A DNA stretch of 11,967 nucleotides, from NCBI GenBank assembly GCA_964639535.1, contig CAZXDV010000076.1, forward strand, positions 1 through 11,967, written 5' to 3'. Position 1 is the stretch's first letter. The number at the start of each line of letters is the position of its first letter. The notes beneath the pieces are model-generated. The model was given only the letters and a program-made list of their open reading frames with translations. It was not told the DNA's origin and ran no database searches. A program made the position numbers and the translations under genes. Shown here piece after piece: positions 1-5,577 of this stretch. This DNA is from WLWS01 sp964639535 (GTDB taxonomy: Bacteria > Pseudomonadota > Gammaproteobacteria > Eutrophobiales > Eutrophobiaceae).

Positions 1-1
1 G

Positions 2-256
2 GTAATCGGTGGCGGGATAGTCTCAAAGGAATCGATCAGTGACGCTGCCAGGGATTACTATGAATTGCTTTTAAACCACCTTAATTTTGAAGAATGACAG
101 TTATTGCCGCTGGTGAAGCAGTCTTTCTCTGACGACGACTGGCAAAATATAGAAGTCAGGCTCTCTGAAGATGAAGATCCCTTATTTGGAAAAGCGATTA
201 ATGAGCAATTTACAAACCTGCTACAGCAAATTTCAGCCCACAGGAACCTGAACTAA
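2..256 (+). pseudogene. Hemerythrin (HHE) domain protein, C-terminal part, interrupted by in-frame TGA
   Basis: One reading frame runs from the window edge to a TAA at 254-256 and is broken only by a TGA at 95-97. Both sides read as one hemerythrin-like domain. Upstream is a helix with HLNFEE, matching the HxxxE di-iron ligand pattern. Straight after the stop come QLLPLV, then SFSDDDW and EDEDPLFG, which fit the last helices of bacterial hemerythrin-domain proteins. These cytoplasmic di-iron proteins bind oxygen or sense oxygen, NO or oxidants. The frame is unchanged across the stop, so this is a substitution (for example CGA or GGA to TGA), not an indel. It may be a real nonsense mutation or a base error. 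The N-terminal part lies outside the window. TGA ends other genes here, so recoding is unlikely. The family call is fairly sure; the loss of function is less so. Confidence 0.6.
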
Positions 257-292
257 CACTCCTTTCAGCAAAGGGGAAGAAAAGACCAGGAT

Positions 293-326
293 CAAGTCCC
301 TGCCCGGGTTTTTGGGCGGGGACTTG
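293..326. terminator. Strong hairpin between convergent genes, possible bidirectional terminator
   Basis: A 13-base stem (293-305 with 314-326) closes an 8-base loop, with a single G-T wobble as the only imperfection. It lies 36 bases after the hemerythrin stop and 24 bases beyond the stop of the leftward gene at 351. The run of T expected after an intrinsic terminator is weak on the + side (TTAATCGG, then AATTTT) and absent on the - side. Termination is inferred from position and stem strength. A short palindrome, GGTAAATTTTACC, sits at 333-345. Confidence 0.5.
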
Positions 327-350
327 TTAATCGGTAAATTTTACCTGCTA

Positions 351-833
351 TCAGGGCTGGTAGGGCAGGGAAGAATGATGCAACACTATGCGTAGCGCGC
401 CTTCTTCATCTTTCTTGTAACCCCAGCTTTTATCAAGCTTTGTGACGTTACCATCCTTGTCAGTGCAGATAACCCAGCCCATCCACATTGCCACGTCTCC
501 CTGGATGAAGGTGGCAGAAGTCTCCGAAACCACGTTGCGCCATCCCTTGATGGCAAATCCACCATCCAGTGGGTAGTCATCACTATGACCCACAAAGTAG
601 GATAGTGCACCTTCTCGTGTTGGCCTGAAAGTTTGTTCACCGCTTGCCAGGGTCGGCTTGAACAGGACCGGGCCCATGTTATAACCATAGGCTGCATCAA
701 GGGCGCCGTTGGCCATTTCCGTTGCAGCTTCAATACCGCCCTCTTCGAAAGCTTTTGAGATACCAACAAGAGCATCGCCCCAAATCTTGCGTGCATCAGT
801 CAGTTCCTGTTCTGTGATCGTATTTGTCATCAT
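351..833 (-). CDS. NTF2-like fold protein of unknown function (160 aa)
   Basis: This small soluble protein has no signal peptide or membrane segment. An N-terminal helical part (residues 1-50) precedes an aromatic, beta-rich part with FKPTLASGEQTFRPT (58-72), SYFVGHSDDYP, a GGFAIKGWR loop, then GDVAMWMGWV and a C-terminal IVLHHSSLPYQP. This arrangement resembles the SnoaL/NTF2-like superfamily (the CaMKII association-domain type). I recall similar marine proteobacterial proteins carrying the label phosphoribosyl-AMP cyclohydrolase, but I see none of that enzyme's zinc-binding cysteines, so I do not use that name. Two ATG codons are adjacent. GGAG lies 4 bases before the first and 7 before the second, so translation may start at 830. 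It is transcribed alone, convergent with the hemerythrin remnant. Substrate unknown. Confidence 0.75.
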   Translation of the reverse strand: MMTNTITEQELTDARKIWGDALVGISKAFEEGGIEAATEMANGALDAAYGYNMGPVLFKPTLASGEQTFRPTREGALSYFVGHSDDYPLDGGFAIKGWRNVVSETSATFIQGDVAMWMGWVICTDKDGNVTKLDKSWGYKKDEEGALRIVLHHSSLPYQP

Positions 834-948
834 TACACTCCATAAATGGCACCAGTCAGGTGCACCTGTTTTTGATTGTAAGCCAGCGAGTCAGGTTGAA
901 GCTGGTTTTATACTGTAAAAAGCTGCATTCGAGCTGACGAAGATGGGC

Positions 949-977
949 ACAGTAAGAGTCAGCCAGATAGAAGTCAA
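949..977 (-). promoter_or_regulatory. Candidate sigma-70 promoter for the NTF2-like gene
   Basis: On the - strand TTGACT (972-977) is followed by a 17-base spacer and TACTGT (949-954). The -35 is good (5 of 6) and the -10 is poor (3 of 6, but with the key T, A and final T). It would give a leader of about 110 bases. A TATAAA at 907-912 on the same strand is an alternative -10 but lacks a recognisable -35. Weak evidence. Confidence 0.3.
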
Positions 978-987
978 TAGACGAAAG

Positions 988-1015
988 TTCGAATAAAATT
1001 TAGTAAAAATTCGAA
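988..1015. repeat. AT-rich inverted repeat (TTCGAAT / ATTCGAA)
   Basis: Seven-base perfect arms at 988-994 and 1009-1015 flank a 14-base AT-rich centre. It lies between the terminator of the DUF2490 gene and the possible promoter of the NTF2-like gene. It could be a protein-binding site, but chance is possible at this base composition. Confidence 0.3.
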
Positions 1016-1036
1016 AAAACCGATGTTTCTACCGGT
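1014..1036 (-). terminator. Intrinsic terminator of the DUF2490 gene
   Basis: Read on the - strand, ACCGGT (1036-1031), a 6-base loop and ATCGGT (1024-1019) form a 6-base stem with one G-T pair. A run of T follows directly (1019-1014). The hairpin starts about 46 bases after the stop codon at 1082-1084. The stem is short, but the T-run and position are right. Confidence 0.6.
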
Positions 1037-1081
1037 CGCAGAAAGTGCCGGTGCCTTGAAGCATCCCAGGATTCAGTAGGG

Positions 1082-1792
1082 TTAAAAAGTATGGTGCAGG
1101 CTGACCTGGATTTGCCCCTTATCCACCGTGCTGGTTGCCTGGTGCATGTAGCCGCCCTGTATCTTTAAATTCTTTGAAAGGCTATATCCAAGCGCGGCAT
1201 AGAGACGATTCCGGTCAAAGGTTTTTACACGCCGACCGTTGCCAATATTCTTTTCCAGGTTCAGAAAAATCTCGTTATAAATTGCAAGATACCAGGTGCC
1301 CGGGTCAATGCGGGTGTTGTTTAGCGGAATGTCCATGAACAGCGCATACCGGAAACGAGTACGAAAATCCTGGTCTTCCACCCATCTTTGCTCTGTACGC
1401 AGGCGGTGCCTGAACCTGAGACGTTCGCCAAGCCCATGCCGAATCAGGGCTTCCTGGTATATACGGTGTTCATTGCTGGTGGCATCGCTATCTCCGAAAG
1501 CGCCGGAAGTAATATTGGCGTAACCCTGTGTCAGGGTCACAACCTTGTTTTTCGTGGTCCAGGTCAATCCACCCCTGAGCAGCAGTTGCTCCAGGTCGCC
1601 ACCAAGATCCCAGTTGCGATACTGCACATCACCCTGAAGACCCCACTGTGATTCCTCAAAACTCTTTGCGAAAAAGTACATATACCACGCGCCTGTATCG
1701 TCTTCGTCGATAGCCTGCTGCGCCAGGGAAACGCGCGGCATCATCGCCAACAGGAGGGACAGGTACAGTATTTTCTTAAAGGGGCTGTTCAT
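1082..1792 (-). CDS. DUF2490 family outer-membrane beta-barrel protein
   Basis: The product (236 residues from this start) has a clear Sec signal peptide: MNSPFKK, a hydrophobic run, then RVSLA before QQ. The mature part is made of alternating amphipathic strands rich in Y, W, R and F (VQYRNWDL, LLLRGGLTW, RFRHRLRTEQRW, FRTRFRYALFMDIPL, GTWYLAIYNEIFLN, RLYAALGYSL, IQGGYMHQ). It ends in VSLHHTF, and a terminal F is the usual barrel-assembly signal of outer-membrane proteins. The motifs fit DUF2490, a family of unknown function probably inserted in the outer membrane. An upstream in-frame ATG at 1819 would add nine residues before the signal peptide. Neither start has a strong ribosome site, so I chose the one giving the standard signal peptide. 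The gene is divergent from the sigma factor operon and has its own terminator. Confidence 0.8.
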   Translation of the reverse strand: MNSPFKKILYLSLLLAMMPRVSLAQQAIDEDDTGAWYMYFFAKSFEESQWGLQGDVQYRNWDLGGDLEQLLLRGGLTWTTKNKVVTLTQGYANITSGAFGDSDATSNEHRIYQEALIRHGLGERLRFRHRLRTEQRWVEDQDFRTRFRYALFMDIPLNNTRIDPGTWYLAIYNEIFLNLEKNIGNGRRVKTFDRNRLYAALGYSLSKNLKIQGGYMHQATSTVDKGQIQVSLHHTF

Positions 1793-1819
1793 ACGGGGCG
1801 GGATTATGCACAAAGTCAT

Positions 1820-2263
1820 GGGTGTTCTTCAATTTTTATCTGTTGCAGCGTAAAGGGGCTAAACACGGGTTTGTGTAAGTTTTTTTCGTCCATCACCCGC
1901 CGGAAGCGACGCAAATGTTACATCAGCCCCGCTTGTCTTGGTCCCGAATTATAAACACATTTGTCACCCATTTGAGGTAGTCCGCGTCAGAATTCCGTAA
2001 GGGAAAGTCAGCGATATACCCTGTGTTGACATAAATTTGTCCTATCCTGGTGCATGTCGGGCCAGGTCCGGGATAGTGCGGGCCTTTACTTGCGAGTCCG
2101 CTCGATTAACGATTATCATTTGTCGACTTTCCTTGTCTTATGCATCTCAGGGGTGTTTTCGAAACTGCTTTCAAACATTTTTGAGTAGATTTGCTGAGTC
2201 CAATCTATAAATAAAAACAACAGTTCAGGGGTCTGAACCGTCGCAGGGGGAACCGCGAGGGAA
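1820..2263. other. Divergent intergenic region between DUF2490 gene and sigma factor operon
   Basis: No convincing gene is present in these 444 bases. A perfect TATAAT lies on the - strand at 1948-1953 with only a weak -35 (CTCAAA at 17 bases); it would give the DUF2490 gene a leader of over 130 bases. On the + strand TTGACA at 2026-2031 has no usable -10 at 15-18 bases. TTGAGT (2181-2186) with TATAAA (2206-2211) has a long 19-base spacer and is a weak candidate for the operon promoter. An ECF-type promoter recognised by the neighbouring sigma factor may also be here, but its motif is not predictable. Confidence 0.5.
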
Positions 2264-3091
2264 ATGGAGGAAAAGAGTACGGAAGATGCCGGCTTGCCAT
2301 CGCCGGAGAGCCTGGTGCAGGAGATTGGGCAGGGTAAGTCGAAGGCTGAGGGTCTACTTGTTTCACGATACTGGCGCAGCCTGTATTTCATACTTCAACG
2401 CCGAACCAATGATGCGGATCTCGCCGCTGACATTGCACAGGACACGTTCATCGTGGTCATACGCAAGGCGCGTGATGGTGCTATAACCAATCCTTCCGCG
2501 ATAGCCGCATTTATACGCCAGACCGGTATCAACCTTCTTATCGCACATTACAGGAAGGAAAAAAGAAGAAACACCGAGGCTGACAGCGATATTGTTCTCG
2601 ATGCCGCCGATAGCTCACCGGGTCTGCTACAGTCCGTGGCATCAGAAAAGGTCTTTGAACTCGTCGTCCAGGTTCTTGAAGAATTGAAGGTCGAAAGAGA
2701 CCGCGAGATTCTAAAGGCATATTTTCTACATGAGGAGGAAAAAGCGCGGATATGCGAGCGCCTCGAACTCAGCAACGAGCATTTTGACCGCGTACTTCAC
2801 CGGGCCAGGGGCAGGTTAAAGCAATTGCTGGAATTCAAGTACGGCAAAATCAGGCTTGCAGGCGATGAAGAGAACATAGCCGGCACCCTGCTACTGATAC
2901 TTTTTCTTATCGAGGCAGGACATATTCCTGCCGTTCAACAATATTTCTCGAAATCTCCAACTACGGTGAGAGAAGCGCATTCTTCCCGGCACTATGAAGA
3001 CAGGAACGAGATTTACGGAAGAATCTTCAACTCGGGGGGGGACAGTTATACCTATCCCAAAAAACCAGTTGAGAGTGAATTAAATGGATAA
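2264..3091 (+). CDS. ECF-like sigma-70 family sigma factor with C-terminal extension
   Basis: The protein directs RNA polymerase to a specific regulon. Sigma region 2 covers about residues 28-100, with the conserved DLAADIAQDTFIVVIRKAR stretch at 52-70 (core-polymerase binding and -10 recognition). Region 4 covers about 135-190 and shows the helix-turn-helix pattern ILKAYFLHEEEKARICERLELS, then VLHRARGRLKQLL. There is no region 1 or 3, as in ECF factors. At 275 residues it is longer than a usual ECF factor (about 160-200). The extra 85 residues hold a strongly hydrophobic stretch (about 204-218, TLLLILFLIEAG) and a polar tail rich in Y, R and E. The start is weakly supported (GAGG three bases upstream). 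The stop overlaps the next gene's start by 8 bases, a common arrangement for a sigma/anti-sigma pair. Confidence 0.88.
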   Translation: MEEKSTEDAGLPSPESLVQEIGQGKSKAEGLLVSRYWRSLYFILQRRTNDADLAADIAQDTFIVVIRKARDGAITNPSAIAAFIRQTGINLLIAHYRKEKRRNTEADSDIVLDAADSSPGLLQSVASEKVFELVVQVLEELKVERDREILKAYFLHEEEKARICERLELSNEHFDRVLHRARGRLKQLLEFKYGKIRLAGDEENIAGTLLLILFLIEAGHIPAVQQYFSKSPTTVREAHSSRHYEDRNEIYGRIFNSGGDSYTYPKKPVESELNG

Positions 3092-3722
3092 AGACTACAT
3101 AGAAGAGCAGGACATTGCGGGTAAATACCTGCGTGGTGAATTAACAGCTGAAGAAATCGAGAGCTTTGAGCTTGTATTCATGGAAGACCCTGGGCTGCTG
3201 CAGCGTCTTGAACTTGACGCCGCATTTTATCGGCATGCTCGCGCTGCGCATGAAGAACTTAAAAATGTTAACAAAAATAACAGGTTATCCTCGTTTATCC
3301 AGGTTGCCATGGGCATGGTGGCGGGTGTACTGATCATGACTTTTACACCCCAGTTGACCAGGGACGATGACGATTTGCTGGACAGGCTTGGAATTGCCCA
3401 GGTCGAATACATTGATCAATTCAGGGGTGTTGCGCCCGGCAAGGTGCCAACACGTTCAATTGAGCTAAACAGTAGCGCAGAGAACCTGGTCATTGTTATT
3501 GATACGGGTGACATAGTGAACATGTCCTATGACATCGTTATAAACAGGAATTCTGGGAACAGGCAGGTGGTGTCCAGCGCTATCAATGTTGCCGATACTT
3601 CCGGCGAGCTTGTCATTTATATTCCCGTGAAACTCATTAGCGAAGATGTTTATGTCCTGACAATGTATGAGAGTGGCACTCGTGATGTGATGAAAACATT
3701 TTTTCTTGATGTAAGCCATTAA
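3084..3722 (+). CDS. Single-pass membrane protein, probable anti-sigma factor
   Basis: The product (212 residues) has a short acidic cytoplasmic domain (1-66), one hydrophobic helix (about 71-88, FIQVAMGMVAGVLIMTF) and an extracytoplasmic domain of about 120 residues predicted to be beta-rich. The N-terminal sequence KYLRGELTAEEIESFELVF then MEDPGLL resembles the helical anti-sigma domain of zinc-finger anti-sigma factors, but the HxxxCxxC zinc ligands are absent. Many non-zinc members of the ASD fold exist. Together with the 8-base overlap with the sigma gene (translational coupling), this supports a role holding that sigma factor at the inner membrane until a periplasmic signal arrives. The outer domain has no cysteine and no family I recognise. 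The function is inferred from architecture and position. Confidence 0.72.
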   Translation: MDKDYIEEQDIAGKYLRGELTAEEIESFELVFMEDPGLLQRLELDAAFYRHARAAHEELKNVNKNNRLSSFIQVAMGMVAGVLIMTFTPQLTRDDDDLLDRLGIAQVEYIDQFRGVAPGKVPTRSIELNSSAENLVIVIDTGDIVNMSYDIVINRNSGNRQVVSSAINVADTSGELVIYIPVKLISEDVYVLTMYESGTRDVMKTFFLDVSH

Positions 3723-3749
3723 CCTGGCTTTACATAGCCCTGTAGAAAA

Positions 3750-5048
3750 ATGAAAAAAAAAGATATACGGGCACTCATTCCAGAGATAGCGACGAGCATG
3801 ACGGGTGCCAGCTTCGGCTCCTCTACAATGAGTGCCGGCATGACCTACCTGGGCCAGTTTATCTCTCACGAGATCGTGCCCAATACTATCAAGTTAACTG
3901 CATCAAGGGAGGTCACAAGAGAACTCAACCTTGATAGCCTGTATGGCGACAACAGTCTTTACACCAACCTGCTTGGGCAAAAGGATGATATTTTCTTTCA
4001 CAAAAACGGCCGCTTTATCCTCAACGAAAATAATCCGCATGACCTGAACAGGATTGAAGAGGGCCCGCTTAAAGGAACCGCCGTTATACCGGAGCAGCGT
4101 AATGATGAAAACATGATCATTGCGCAGCTGCACCTGCTATGGCAAAAGCTGCACAATAGCCTGATGGACAAAGGCATTGCCAGGAGTGCCCTGGATGCCC
4201 GAAAGATAGTCACCCTCATGATTCACGTCGTGATTATCGAGGACTACCTGCACCAGGTCCTGGACGAGAATGTATTTCGCGCATACTTTAGGAACAACCG
4301 GAAATACCTGAAATTCGATTTCACCAGTATTCCGACTTTCTTTTCTCATGCGGGTTTCAGGTTTGGACATAGCATGGTTCGCGAGGTGTATGAAGTGAAC
4401 ACCGGCACGAAACTTCCTTTATCAAGTCTCTTCGGCGGTGAAAAGCCTATTCCGATCGACAAGGCCATTGCCTGGGACAAGTTTTTTAGAATCGACGGTG
4501 CTGAGACTGCCCAAAAAGCACTAGAAATTAACACTTTTATCAGCACACACATGAAAAGCATTCCAGGCAGCGGTTTGCATAACATTACAACTCACATTAT
4601 TGAGCGAAATCTTCTTGCCGGGCTTGAAGCCGGATTGCCGGGAGGTAAGGAATTTTTCCAGTCAGTTATGGAACAGTGCAATCGCTGCGACATCAAGAAA
4701 GATCTCGAGCTCCACCTGCTGGAGGATATCTCGAAGGCCTCCTTTAGCGATGTCACAGGCCTCTCCATAGATAACCTGCCGTTATGGCTATATATCCTTT
4801 ACGAGGCACAGGTGGAACATTCAGGTTTCCGGCTGGGTGTCCTCGGAAGCATGATCGCCGCCGAGGTATTAAGTGCATCAATGTCTGGTGCCACTGTTTC
4901 CGTATACAAGAATGACACGTACCAGGTGTATGAGGTATTGGAATTACTTGATGATTTAGTTCCGGGGTTCACGTCGGGATTTGATGTGGATTTCAAACAG
5001 GCCGACATGTTCATGTCGAATTTGATCAAATTTGTAGAACAGAGCTAG
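3750..5048 (+). CDS. Animal-type haem peroxidase (peroxidase-cyclooxygenase superfamily)
   Basis: This 432-residue protein has the key marks of the animal haem peroxidase family in order. LGQFISHE (34-41) holds the distal Gln36 and His40. LDSLYGD is at 61-67. EQRNDEN with LHLLWQKLHN (116-136) holds the catalytic Arg117 and Glu120. AGFRFGHSMV (201-210) holds the proximal haem ligand His207. ERNLLAGLEAGLPG (285-298) and LWLYILYEAQ followed by RLGVLGSMIAAEVL (345-374) complete the core. Such enzymes use hydrogen peroxide to oxidise halides, phenols or lipids. It is shorter than most members (over 500 residues) and has no signal peptide or membrane anchor, so it appears cytoplasmic unless exported unconventionally. 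The ribosome site before the ATG is weak (GAAAA). It follows the anti-sigma gene by 27 bases, so it is probably in the same operon. Confidence 0.85.
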   Translation: MKKKDIRALIPEIATSMTGASFGSSTMSAGMTYLGQFISHEIVPNTIKLTASREVTRELNLDSLYGDNSLYTNLLGQKDDIFFHKNGRFILNENNPHDLNRIEEGPLKGTAVIPEQRNDENMIIAQLHLLWQKLHNSLMDKGIARSALDARKIVTLMIHVVIIEDYLHQVLDENVFRAYFRNNRKYLKFDFTSIPTFFSHAGFRFGHSMVREVYEVNTGTKLPLSSLFGGEKPIPIDKAIAWDKFFRIDGAETAQKALEINTFISTHMKSIPGSGLHNITTHIIERNLLAGLEAGLPGGKEFFQSVMEQCNRCDIKKDLELHLLEDISKASFSDVTGLSIDNLPLWLYILYEAQVEHSGFRLGVLGSMIAAEVLSASMSGATVSVYKNDTYQVYEVLELLDDLVPGFTSGFDVDFKQADMFMSNLIKFVEQS

Positions 5049-5059
5049 GAGGAGAAAAA
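5043..5059 (+). promoter_or_regulatory. Strong ribosome binding site of the 164-aa gene
   Basis: AGGAGGAG runs straight on from the TAG stop of the peroxidase gene and sits about 6 bases before ATG 5060. It is by far the best Shine-Dalgarno sequence in the operon, where the other genes have weak sites. This suggests that the small downstream protein is made in larger amounts than its neighbours. Confidence 0.75.
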
Positions 5060-5554
5060 ATGGCTAAAGACTATAAGAAGGAAACAGACTGGGCGGCAGG
5101 GCCGCACAATGTATCGACGGCTATATTTGAGGTGGACAATTCACAGGCAGATAAACATACCGATCTACATCCATACCTGCCCAGTGATAATGGCCAGTAC
5201 AAGTTTAAATCACTGTTGTACCCCGATGGCGCAGGTGGTCACTTCATTTTCCAGATACCCGATGATAACGGGCCATGGGATAAAAACATGGGCATCATTA
5301 TGCGTTCTTTGAAGCTAAAATTATTCGATGACGGAAAAGGCAGTCCCTACCTGTTGGACGCCAATGTTACCTACGATCTAAAAGGGGGCAGCATTGGCAG
5401 CGATCCGGGCTGGGATGTAACTGAATGGCGAGTCGATGTAGCGAATATTGGCAGGGAAGATGAGGAAATCCTCGATACGGTCACATGGAGCAAGAAAGGT
5501 GTTGGTACGATCCAGACCCTGGCCAAGTGGCGTCCTTACAAAGAGCTCGCATAA
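5060..5554 (+). CDS. Unknown soluble protein (164 aa), tryptophan-rich, no cysteine
   Basis: I do not recognise a family. The protein is hydrophilic, with a charged start (MAKDYKKETDW), no signal peptide, no membrane helix and no cysteine. It has six tryptophans (11, 73, 118, 123, 143, 157) and many Gly/Asp turns, such as DNGPWDKN (69-76), FDDGKGSPY (89-97) and GSDPGWDVTEWRVDV (113-127). This pattern suggests a compact beta-sandwich or beta-barrel, possibly a ligand-binding or lipocalin-like fold, but no motif settles it. It lies 11 bases after the peroxidase and 23 bases before the TPR-CHAT protease, with the best ribosome site of the operon. It could be a peroxidase partner, a substrate of the operon's protease or an effector. 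None of these roles is shown by the sequence. Confidence 0.8.
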   Translation: MAKDYKKETDWAAGPHNVSTAIFEVDNSQADKHTDLHPYLPSDNGQYKFKSLLYPDGAGGHFIFQIPDDNGPWDKNMGIIMRSLKLKLFDDGKGSPYLLDANVTYDLKGGSIGSDPGWDVTEWRVDVANIGREDEEILDTVTWSKKGVGTIQTLAKWRPYKELA

Positions 5555-5577
5555 ACCCCGAGGTGCAGGTTGCAAGG

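Noticed and set aside
2..256. TGA read as an amino acid (selenocysteine or an alternative code)
   Set aside because: TGA is the natural stop of the NTF2-like and CHAT genes, and tryptophan is coded by TGG in the intact genes. A Sec residue at this hemerythrin position is not expected, and I saw no adjacent SECIS-like structure.
2026..2054. TTGACA at 2026-2031 as the promoter of the sigma operon
   Set aside because: No -10-like hexamer is found 15-18 bases downstream; TATCCT at 2043 is only 11 bases away.
2116..2391. 91-codon open frame on the - strand across the sigma gene start
   Set aside because: It overlaps the well-supported sigma coding start on the opposite strand and has no domain or good ribosome site.
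5485..5577. Upstream in-frame ATG that would extend the CHAT protein by 31 residues
   Set aside because: It lies inside the 164-residue gene, would overlap it by 70 bases and would bury the signal peptide. ATG 5578 gives a normal Sec signal start.
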